DNA of 6,312 nt from an uncultured Gemmatimonadota bacterium (GTDB lineage Bacteria; Gemmatimonadota; Gemmatimonadetes; Gemmatimonadales; GWC2-71-9): positions 1 to 6,312 of the forward strand of contig CAMLHU010000130.1 in NCBI GenBank assembly GCA_946479825.1. Reading direction: 5' to 3'. The notes beneath the pieces are model-generated. The model was not told the origin of the DNA. It saw nothing but the letters and a program-made list of their open reading frames with translations, and did no database searches. Position numbers and translations under genes: made by a program. Numbering within the stretch: position 1 is the first letter of the stretch; every line of letters begins with the position of its first letter. Shown in pieces: positions 1 to 5,322 of this stretch.

Positions 1-2
1 TC

Positions 3-50
3 CGCCTGAACGGGATCCTCCCGCCGACCGCACGCAAGGGCGGGATGTGA
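3..50 (+). CDS. Possible 3' end of an upstream gene (partial)
   Basis: This frame is open from the left edge and reads RLNGILPPTARKGGM before a TGA at 48-50. The TGA overlaps the GTG start of the peptidase gene as GTGA, the classic four-base overlap of co-transcribed bacterial genes. That overlap is the main reason to believe the frame is coding. The kynA/kynU junction downstream has a very similar context (ATGTGATGG). Fifteen residues are too few to identify a family. Another frame is also open here and is continuous with the peptidase, so this call is tentative. Confidence 0.3.
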   Translation, partial: RLNGILPPTARKGGM

Positions 51-1717
51 TCCGCATGCATCGCCTCGCCCTCGCGGCCGCCCTCCTCGCGTGCGCCGCT
101 CCGTCCCTCGCGGCCCAGCAGCCGCGGGTCTTCACCCACGCCGACACCCTCCACGGCTCGAACACCCCCGGGCGCGCGTGGTGGGACGCGGAGTTCTACG
201 ATCTCCACGTGGCGGTGCACCCGGCGGACAGCAGCATCGCCGGGTGGAACGGGATCACCTACCGCGCGCTCAAGGCGGGGAGCGTGATGCAGCTCGACCT
301 CCAGGTCCCGCTCGCGCTGGACAGCGTGGTGCAGGACGGCCGGGCGCTCGCGTTCCGCCGCGACGGGAACGCCTACTTCGTGACGCTCGCCGTCCCCGCA
401 CGCAAGGGAGGCCGCGCCACCCTGCGCGCGTACTACCACGGCGGCTGGCACGCCGACCCGGCCGACTCCACCCGACGCCCCGGTCCCTTCCATTGGGCCG
501 CTGATTCGGCCGGCCAGCCGTGGATCGCCACGGCCGACGAAGGCCCGGGCGCCAGCAGCTGGTGGCCGCTCAAGGACTATCCGGCCGACGAACCCGACAG
601 CCAGCGCATCGCGATCACCGTCCCCGATCCGCTGATCGACGTGTCGAACGGCCGCCTCCGCTCCGCCACCCGGAATGCCGACAGCACCACCACCTACGAG
701 TGGTTCGTGGCCGACCCGATCAACAGCTACGACGTCGCCATCAACGCGTCACCGAGCTACGTCCCCGTGCGCGACACCCTCGCCGGCGCCGACGGACCGC
801 TGACCGTCGAGTTCTGGGCGCTGGCGCCCCATCGCGCGCAGGCCGAGTCGCTGATGCCGCAGGTCAAGGGGATGCTCGCCTGCTTCGAGCGCTGGTTCGG
901 GCCGTATCCCTGGTACCAGGACGGCTACAAGCTCATCGAAGTCCCATATCTCGGCATGGAACACCAGAGCGGGATCGCCTACGGCAACGAGTACCTGCCG
1001 GGCTACCGGGGGCGCGACCTCTCCGGGACCGGCGAGGGTCTCGGCTGGGACTACATCGTGGTGCACGAGAGCGCCCACGAATGGTGGGGCAACAGCGTGA
1101 GCGCCAAGGACCACGCCGATATGTGGATCCACGAGAGCTTTGGGATGTACGCGGAGGGACTCTACCTGGAGTGCACCAAGGGCCGCGCCGCGGGGGTGCG
1201 GTATCTCGCCGGCGTCCGCAGCCGGATCAAGAACGACGAACCGATCATCGGCCACTACGGCGTGTACGACGTGCCGCGTTCGCAGGACCGGTACTTCAAG
1301 GGCGCCAACATGCTGATGACGATGCGCGCCGTGGTGAACGACGACGACAAGTGGCTTGCGACCCTGCGCGGGATCCAGCGCACCTTCCGTCACCAGACCG
1401 TCACCGCGGCCGACATCCGTAACTACATGAGCAAGCACACCGGGACCGACCTCTCCAAGGTCTTCGTCCAGTATCAGGAGACGACGATGGTCCCGACGCT
1501 CGAGTACCGGTCGGACGGCACCAAGCTGTCGTACCGGTGGACCGACGTCGTCCCCGGCTTCGCGATGCCGGTCCGCGTCGCCGGCGGCGCCGACACCACC
1601 TGGACCTGGCTCCACCCCACGGCCCGCTGGCAGGCGACGCACACGACGCTCGCCACCGGCGACTCGCTCCGCGCGGACCCGCAGTTCTATGTGATGGTGA
1701 AGAGGGTGGAGAAGTGA
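47..1717 (+). CDS. Secreted M1-family zinc metallopeptidase
   Basis: Probable exported aminopeptidase-like enzyme of the gluzincin M1 family, which removes N-terminal residues from peptides using one zinc ion. The zinc site is complete: HESAH at residues 340-344, followed by WWGN, and the third ligand E363 in MWIHESFG, giving HEXXH-X18-E. Y416 in YFKGANML fits the transition-state tyrosine. The usual GAMEN exopeptidase motif is replaced by GMEHQSG (303-309), which keeps the glutamate (E305) that binds the substrate amino group. Residues 1-23 look like a Sec signal peptide (MIRMHR, then a Leu/Ala-rich core, then PSLAA). C16 sits in LLAC, a poor lipobox, so a lipoprotein is possible but less likely. 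At 556 residues it is shorter than four-domain M1 enzymes and seems to lack the long helical C-terminal domain. I chose GTG-47 because AAGG lies 7 bases upstream and the start overlaps the preceding stop; ATG-56 would remove only three residues. The substrate cannot be predicted. Confidence 0.9.
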   Translation: MIRMHRLALAAALLACAAPSLAAQQPRVFTHADTLHGSNTPGRAWWDAEFYDLHVAVHPADSSIAGWNGITYRALKAGSVMQLDLQVPLALDSVVQDGRALAFRRDGNAYFVTLAVPARKGGRATLRAYYHGGWHADPADSTRRPGPFHWAADSAGQPWIATADEGPGASSWWPLKDYPADEPDSQRIAITVPDPLIDVSNGRLRSATRNADSTTTYEWFVADPINSYDVAINASPSYVPVRDTLAGADGPLTVEFWALAPHRAQAESLMPQVKGMLACFERWFGPYPWYQDGYKLIEVPYLGMEHQSGIAYGNEYLPGYRGRDLSGTGEGLGWDYIVVHESAHEWWGNSVSAKDHADMWIHESFGMYAEGLYLECTKGRAAGVRYLAGVRSRIKNDEPIIGHYGVYDVPRSQDRYFKGANMLMTMRAVVNDDDKWLATLRGIQRTFRHQTVTAADIRNYMSKHTGTDLSKVFVQYQETTMVPTLEYRSDGTKLSYRWTDVVPGFAMPVRVAGGADTTWTWLHPTARWQATHTTLATGDSLRADPQFYVMVKRVEK

Positions 1718-1779
1718 GGGCGTAGGGCGTAGGGCTTAGGGCTTAGGGCCTAGGGGTCAGGGGTCAGGGGTCAGGGGTC
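1717..1779 (+). repeat. Nine-unit heptanucleotide tandem array (G-tract repeat)
   Basis: Nine 7-base units run without a gap or register shift. They are AGGGCGT twice, AGGGCTT twice, AGGGCCT once and AGGGGTC four times. The first A is the last base of the peptidase TGA stop codon. Each unit carries a run of three or four G, separated by 3- or 4-base loops, so the RNA-like strand fits the G-quadruplex rule (four or more G3 runs with short loops). The neighbouring identical units suggest growth by slippage with later drift. No terminator is visible in this gap. Confidence 0.92.
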
Positions 1780-1852
1780 GAGTGCGCGGGGCTGGCCTTG
1801 ACCCCGACCCCCCCGGCGGCGACCCTTGAGCGTCGCGACCGGCGTGGCCCCC

Positions 1853-1893
1853 ACGCGCCTGCGCGCCTCACGCGCCTACGCGCCCACACGCCT
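1853..1893 (+). repeat. Degenerate GC-rich octamer repeat upstream of kynA
   Basis: Units related to ACGCGCCT follow each other: ACGCGCCT, GCGCGCCT(C), ACGCGCCT, ACGCGCCC and ACACGCCT. The block ends seven bases before the kynA ATG, so the dioxygenase has no purine-rich ribosome site in the usual position. A 14-base word from this block (GCGCCTCACGCGCC, 1863-1876) recurs inside the radical SAM gene at 4518-4531. I see no promoter in 1780-1899. Confidence 0.6.
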
Positions 1894-1899
1894 CCCTTC

Positions 1900-2679
1900 A
1901 TGCCCACCTACGGCGAATACCTCAAGATCCCCGAGCTCCTCGAGCTCCAGCGCCCGCTCTCCGACGGGCCGGAGCACGACGAGATGCTCTTCATCGTCAT
2001 CCACCAGGTGTACGAGCTCTGGTTCAAGCAGGTGCTGCACGAGCTCGACCACCTGGACCGGCTGCTCCGCGCCAACGACGGGCACCGCGCCCGCCACACG
2101 CTCAAGCGGATCCTCACCATCCTCAAGGTGCTGGTGGCGCAGATCGACATCCTCGAGACGATGACGCCGCTCGAGTTCCTCTCCTTCCGCGACCGGCTCG
2201 ATTCCGGGAGCGGCTTCCAGTCGTTCCAGTTCCGCGAGCTCGAGTTCGCGCTCGGCTGGAAGGACGCCCGCGCCCTCGACCGCTACCCGGCCGGGAGCCT
2301 GGGCCGCACTCGCCTCGAACGCCGGCTCGCGGCGCAGACCCTCTGGGACGCCTTCCTCCGCTACCTCGCCACCAACGGCGTCCACGTCCCGCGCGCGCAC
2401 CTCGATCGCGACGTGACCCGGCGCGTCGAACCCTCCGCCGACCTCCGCACCGCCCTGGTGCGGGTCTATCGCGGCCATCCCGACCTCGCTGACGTCTGCG
2501 AGCGAATGGTGGACCTCGACGAAGGGCTGATGGAGTGGCGCTACCGGCACGTGAAGATGGTCCAGCGCACCATCGGCACGAAGAAGGGGACCGGCGGGAG
2601 CGACGGCGCGGAATACCTCAAGACCACGCTCGACCATCCGCTCTTCCCGGATCTCTGGGCCATCCGCACCGAGATGTGA
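1900..2679 (+). CDS. kynA: Tryptophan 2,3-dioxygenase
   Basis: Heme enzyme that opens the indole ring of L-tryptophan with O2 to give N-formyl-L-kynurenine, the first and committed step of the kynurenine pathway; cytoplasmic, normally a homotetramer. The protein has 259 residues, close to bacterial family members. It opens with TYGEYLKIPELLELQ, followed by HDEMLFIVIHQVYELWFK, where H35 matches the conserved active-site histidine. R97 in FRDRLDSGSGFQS matches the arginine that binds the substrate carboxylate. H217 in RYRHVKMVQR is the expected proximal heme ligand, and GTGGS around T231 is the conserved C-terminal loop. The residue two to four before R97 is Phe (EFLSFRD) where the Xanthomonas enzyme has Tyr, a common variation. 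ATG-1900 is preferred over an in-frame TTG at 1798, because the extra 34 residues would be encoded largely by a DNA repeat. The stop overlaps the next start by one base. The ribosome site is weak. Confidence 0.95.
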   Translation: MPTYGEYLKIPELLELQRPLSDGPEHDEMLFIVIHQVYELWFKQVLHELDHLDRLLRANDGHRARHTLKRILTILKVLVAQIDILETMTPLEFLSFRDRLDSGSGFQSFQFRELEFALGWKDARALDRYPAGSLGRTRLERRLAAQTLWDAFLRYLATNGVHVPRAHLDRDVTRRVEPSADLRTALVRVYRGHPDLADVCERMVDLDEGLMEWRYRHVKMVQRTIGTKKGTGGSDGAEYLKTTLDHPLFPDLWAIRTEM

Positions 2680-3863
2680 TGGACCCGGCCGCGCTCTACC
2701 GCACCCCCAACGCGCTGGCCCGGCACTACGCGCGATTCCGGGTCACCGAGCGGATCCTCCTCACGGGCCACTCGCACCAGGCCTGGCCCGACTGCGGCTT
2801 CGACGCCCAGGCCGAGGCCTGGCTCGACGCCGCGCAGTACGTCGACGACAAGTGGGAGCACGCCTTCGCCCGGACGGACCAGGTCCGGGCGGGCTTCGCG
2901 CGCCTCCTCGGCGACGCCGGCGGCGGGATCGCCCTCGGCGCCAACACCCACGAGCTCGTCGTCCGCTTGCTCTCGGCGCTGCCGCTCCGCGCACGGCCCC
3001 GCATTGTCACCACCAATGGCGAGTTCCACACCGTCCGCCGCCAGCTCGATCGACTGGCTGAGGATTGGCTCGAGGTCGTCAAGGTGGACGAGGCGCCGGT
3101 GGAGTCGGTGGCCGAGCGGCTGGCGGCGGAAGTGGACGACTCGACCGCGATCGTGATCGTCTCGGCCGTGTTCTTCGACAGCGGCCGGATCGCGCACGGC
3201 CTGGCGGCACTGGCCGAACGGTGCGCCAGGCACGGCGCCGAGCTGCTGGTGGACGCGTACCACGCGCTCAACGTCGTGCCCTTCGACGTGAAGGCCGGGC
3301 TCGAGGGCGCGTTCGTCGTCGGCGGGGGCTACAAGTACTGCCAGCTGGGCGAGGGGAACTGCTTTCTCCGGATCCCGCCGGGGCGGAAGTTCCGTCCCGT
3401 CGTCACCGGCTGGTACAGCGAGTTCACCGCGCTGGCGGAGCGCGGCGAGGCGGGACGGGTGGTGTACGGCGCCGGTGCCGACCAGTTCGCCGGTTCGACG
3501 TACGATCCCACCAGCCACTATCGCGCTGCGCGGGTGTTCCGGTTCTTCGAAGAGGAAGGGCTCACGCCGGCGCTGCTCCGGGAAGTGAGCCAGCACCAGG
3601 TCGGCGTGCTGGCGGACGCGTTCGACGCGCTCGATCTCGACCCCGGCGTCATCGCCCGCGACCGGATGGCGCCGCTCACCGAGCTCGGCGGATTCGTGGC
3701 GCTCCGGGCGCCGAAGGCCGCGGAGATCGTGGAGCGGCTCCGGGCCCGTGGGGTGTTCGCCGACAGCCGGGGTGACGTGCTTCGGCTCGGGCCGGCGCCG
3801 TACCTGAGCGACCAGCAACTCAAGGAGGGGGTCGAAGCCCTGCGCCAAGTCGCCCATTCTTGA
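2679..3863 (+). CDS. Kynureninase-like PLP enzyme (aminotransferase class V fold)
   Basis: Fold-type I PLP enzyme. Given its coupling to tryptophan dioxygenase it is most likely a kynureninase (putative kynU), which splits kynurenine into anthranilate and alanine. Visible landmarks: LTGHSHQAWPD (residues 28-38), at the place of the N-terminal GNSLG-type motif of kynureninases; ANTHE, a likely cofactor phosphate-binding turn; F116 in NGEFHTVRRQ, a candidate for stacking on the PLP ring; D192 in LLVDAYHALN, the pyridine-nitrogen aspartate; K219 in GGGYKYCQLGEGNC, the Schiff-base lysine in a KYxxxGxG context as in kynureninases; and TGWYSE around W245. It has 394 residues, slightly short for kynureninase (about 410-460). 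ATG-2679 shares its A with the kynA TGA (TGATG), implying translational re-initiation. A GTG-2535 start in the same frame would overlap kynA and is rejected. The sequence is divergent, so a related class V lyase, desulfurase or transaminase remains possible. Confidence 0.82.
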   Translation: MDPAALYRTPNALARHYARFRVTERILLTGHSHQAWPDCGFDAQAEAWLDAAQYVDDKWEHAFARTDQVRAGFARLLGDAGGGIALGANTHELVVRLLSALPLRARPRIVTTNGEFHTVRRQLDRLAEDWLEVVKVDEAPVESVAERLAAEVDDSTAIVIVSAVFFDSGRIAHGLAALAERCARHGAELLVDAYHALNVVPFDVKAGLEGAFVVGGGYKYCQLGEGNCFLRIPPGRKFRPVVTGWYSEFTALAERGEAGRVVYGAGADQFAGSTYDPTSHYRAARVFRFFEEEGLTPALLREVSQHQVGVLADAFDALDLDPGVIARDRMAPLTELGGFVALRAPKAAEIVERLRARGVFADSRGDVLRLGPAPYLSDQQLKEGVEALRQVAHS

Positions 3864-3887
3864 CGGCCAAAATCTTCGGCTTATATT
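3860..3887 (+). promoter_or_regulatory. Predicted promoter for the zinc-ribbon gene
   Basis: TTGACG (3860-3865) and TATATT (3882-3887) are separated by 16 bases, a good sigma-70-type match in a sequence where AT-rich hexamers are rare. The -35 box overlaps the kynU stop codon. The same bases also fit the Bacteroidota-type pattern TTG-N19-TAnnTTTG with one mismatch (TATATTCG). Transcription would begin near 3893-3895, giving a leader of about 33 bases. Confidence 0.6.
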
Positions 3888-3916
3888 CGGTTTCAATAAC
3901 CGAACATACTCCGAAG
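3874..3916. promoter_or_regulatory. Concentric palindrome over the promoter, likely operator
   Basis: An inner inverted repeat, TTCGGTT (3886-3892) and AACCGAA (3898-3904) around TCAAT, and an outer one, CTTCGG (3874-3879) and CCGAAG (3911-3916), share the same centre at 3895. The half-site TTCGG starts at 3875 and 3886, and its complement CCGAA at 3900 and 3911, so half-sites on each side are 11 bases apart, about one helical turn. The element covers the -10 box and the expected start point, which suits a repressor. No T-run follows, so it is a poor terminator, though kynU read-through RNA could fold it as a hairpin. The regulator is unknown. Confidence 0.6.
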
Positions 3917-3927
3917 CGAGGCCGCCC

Positions 3928-4086
3928 ATGCACGTCCCAGCCCCCCGGCCCTACCCGCCCGCCCCCACCGACCGGAACCCGCTGACCTGGTCTCTGATCA
4001 AGGTCTGTCCCGAGTGCGCCGGCCCCATCGTCCGCGCCTCGGGGTGTTTGTCGTGCGCGCAATGCGGGTGGGGGAGGTGCGAGTAG
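3928..4086 (+). CDS. Small stand-alone zinc-ribbon protein (52 aa)
   Basis: A 52-residue protein with a proline-rich N-terminus (PAPRPYPPAP) and six cysteines near the end: CPEC (C27, C30), then GCLSCAQCGWGRC (C40, C43, C46, C51). Two CxxC pairs plus extra cysteines predict a zinc ribbon. The spacing CPEC-x9-C-x2-C-x2-CG-x3-C closely resembles the C-terminal tail of B12-dependent (class II, NrdJ) ribonucleotide reductases, here without the enzyme. The gene has its own promoter at 3860, a GAGG ribosome site (3918-3921) six bases before the ATG, and GC-rich third positions, all favouring a real gene. Its TAG is followed at once by a heptamer repeat. Possible roles are a redox partner for a reductase encoded elsewhere, or a nucleic-acid or protein-binding ribbon. 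The function is unproven and the family match is by motif only. Confidence 0.7.
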   Translation: MHVPAPRPYPPAPTDRNPLTWSLIKVCPECAGPIVRASGCLSCAQCGWGRCE

Positions 4087-4165
4087 GTGAGCGGTGAGAG
4101 GTGAGCGGGAAGACGGTGAACGGTGAAGGGTGAACGGGAAGGGCGGGAACGGGGAACGAGGGAAC
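4086..4165 (+). repeat. Imperfect heptanucleotide array (GGTGAAC type)
   Basis: About eleven units of 7, occasionally 8, bases: GGTGAGC, GGTGAGA, GGTGAGC, GGGAAGAC, GGTGAAC, GGTGAAG, GGTGAAC, GGGAAGG, then more degraded GGGGAAC-like units. It begins on the last G of the zinc-ribbon gene's TAG stop. The G-rich strand is the plus strand, as in the array at 1717. The unit sequence is different but the period is the same. Confidence 0.8.
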
Positions 4166-4177
4166 GGAATATCTGTA

Positions 4178-4200
4178 GGGGGTGGCCTGCGGCCGCCCCC
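4178..4200. other. Strong GC hairpin between two heptamer arrays
   Basis: GGGGG-T-GGCC (4178-4187) pairs with GGCC-G-CCCCC (4191-4200) around a three-base TGC loop: ten pairs including one T-G wobble. No T-run follows (the next bases are GATGATGATGG), so it is not a textbook intrinsic terminator in either direction. It resembles the palindromic core of dispersed REP-like elements; that comparison is from memory and unverified. Confidence 0.55.
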
Positions 4201-4230
4201 GATGATGATGGCCCGCCCCGCGGCCCCATT

Positions 4231-4265
4231 CGGACAACGGATAGCGGATAACGGATAGCGGACAG
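4231..4265 (+). repeat. Five-unit heptanucleotide array (CGGATAG type)
   Basis: Five exact 7-base units without gaps: CGGACAA, CGGATAG, CGGATAA, CGGATAG and CGGACAG. The array ends nine bases before the ATG of the radical SAM gene and occupies the place where its ribosome site and promoter would be. On the minus strand it reads as RYPLS-like peptide repeats, a source of false ORFs. Confidence 0.88.
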
Positions 4266-4274
4266 CGCCCCACG

Positions 4275-5285
4275 ATGCCCTCCACCCAGCTCCCCCTCCT
4301 CGACACTCCGGCCCCGTGGCAGGAGCTCTCGCGTCACGAACGCGGGGCGAGCTATCACCGCATCGAGGCTCGGCGGATCCTGAATGGGCCGGAGAGCACC
4401 GGGTTGGGGTTCTGGTCCATCAATCCATATATCGGGTGCGAGTTCGGCTGCACCTACTGCTACGCACGTGACACGCACCGCTGGACCCTCGAACGGGCAG
4501 GACCGGATGCGCCGCACGCGCCTCACGCGCCCACGCCGCTTCCCGCCTGGCTTGCCTTCGAACGGCTGATCCTGGTCAAGGCCGAGGCGGCCGCGCTGCT
4601 GTCTCGGGACCTGATGCCGGCGGTGGTGGGGCCGGACACCATCGTGATCGGCACGGCCACCGATCCGTATCAACCAGCTGAGAAGCAGTTCGGACTGACC
4701 CGGAAGATCCTGGAGCGGTTCCTGGGATATGAGAAGCTCTCGCTCGCGCTGATCACCAAGTCGCCGCTGATCACCAGGGACATCGACCTGCTGCGCGCGC
4801 TGTCAGAGCGGCACGACGTGACGGTCAACATCTCGCTCGCCTCGCTCGACCGTCGGATGGTGCGGCGGCTCGAGGCGCGTTCCCCCGCCCCGCTCGCCCG
4901 GCTCCGCGCGCTCAAGGCGCTGACCGACGCAGGCGTTCACGCAGGGCTCCTGGTGGCGCCGGTGGTCCCGGGCGTCACCGACGGGCGCGCGGCGCTCCGC
5001 GCGCTCCTCGCGGCCGGGAAGGAAGCGGGCGCCCGCTACGCGTCCGGGTCGGCGCTCCGGCTTGGCGCGGCCGCCCGCGCCCGTTTCCTTCCCCACCTGG
5101 CGCGCGAGTTCCCGGCGCTCGTTCCCCGCTACGCCAGGCGGTATGCGCGGTCGCAGATGCCGGGCAAGGATTATGAGGCCGCGCTGTCGGCGCGGTTCCG
5201 GGAACTGCAGGAGGAACTGGGGTATCCTGTCTCCGAGAGCCGGCGCCGACGGGCGCAGGTCGAGGGACGGGCAGGCACAGCGTGA
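4275..5285 (+). CDS. Radical SAM protein, SplB / Rv2578c-like (COG1533 type)
   Basis: Radical SAM enzyme of the group often labelled 'DNA repair photolyase' after spore photoproduct lyase; no substrate is known for most members, and repair activity should not be assumed. INPYIGCEFGCTYCYAR carries the [4Fe-4S]-binding CX3CX2C (C55, C59, C62) with the family-typical NPY-x-GC lead and YAR tail. GTATDPYQP (126-134), ITKSPLITRDIDLL, the NISLASLD strand and VAPVVPG (227-233) are also characteristic. The length of 336 residues fits the family. Residues 77-91 (DAPHAPHAPTPLPA) form a low-complexity insert encoded by a DNA repeat, placed between the cluster loop and the FERLILVK strand. The start at ATG-4275 leaves a normal 54 residues before the cluster; there is no clear ribosome site because a heptamer array fills the upstream region. 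A DinB-fold gene follows after 37 bases, probably in the same transcript. Confidence 0.9.
   Translation: MPSTQLPLLDTPAPWQELSRHERGASYHRIEARRILNGPESTGLGFWSINPYIGCEFGCTYCYARDTHRWTLERAGPDAPHAPHAPTPLPAWLAFERLILVKAEAAALLSRDLMPAVVGPDTIVIGTATDPYQPAEKQFGLTRKILERFLGYEKLSLALITKSPLITRDIDLLRALSERHDVTVNISLASLDRRMVRRLEARSPAPLARLRALKALTDAGVHAGLLVAPVVPGVTDGRAALRALLAAGKEAGARYASGSALRLGAAARARFLPHLAREFPALVPRYARRYARSQMPGKDYEAALSARFRELQEELGYPVSESRRRRAQVEGRAGTA
4512..4535 (+). repeat. Short GC repeat inside the radical SAM gene
   Basis: CCGCACGCGCCTCACGCG-type units (period 9: CACGCGCCT, CACGCGCCC) keep the frame and encode His-Ala-Pro triplets. The 14-base core GCGCCTCACGCGCC (4518-4531) also occurs at 1863-1876 upstream of kynA. 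Confidence 0.45.
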
Positions 5286-5322
5286 ACCACGAAGGCCACT
5301 CAACCATTCAGGACTGGGCACC

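Noticed and set aside
749..1642. A 297-codon minus-strand open frame opposite the peptidase
   Set aside because: It mirrors the real gene, has no recognisable motif, and no ribosome site or promoter.
1798..1899. TTG start giving tryptophan dioxygenase 34 extra residues
   Set aside because: The extension is encoded largely by the octamer repeat and is not a family feature; ATG-1900 gives the expected N-terminus.
2535..2678. GTG start extending the kynureninase-like protein by 48 residues
   Set aside because: It would overlap the conserved end of kynA; the TGATG junction at 2677-2681 is the natural start.
3866..3910. Minus-strand promoter (TTGAAA) inside the palindrome
   Set aside because: The matching -10 region is weak and no minus-strand gene lies downstream.
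2541..3929. A 462-codon open frame on the minus strand opposite kynA and kynU
   Set aside because: Its length is a by-product of GC-rich codons on the opposite strand. The plus-strand frames have clear family motifs; this one has a low-complexity Arg/Glu/Val-rich product with none.
4086..4265. CRISPR array
   Set aside because: The repeats are contiguous 7-base units without spacers, and no cas gene is present.
3951..4673. Minus-strand frames (240 and 102 codons) across the repeat cluster
   Set aside because: They translate the heptamer arrays into RYPLS- and SPFTV-like peptide repeats and overlap two plus-strand genes with real motifs.
5062..5322. GTG start extending the DinB-fold protein by 87 residues
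   Set aside because: It lies inside the radical SAM gene, has an Arg-rich out-of-frame composition, and ignores the AGGA site before ATG-5323.
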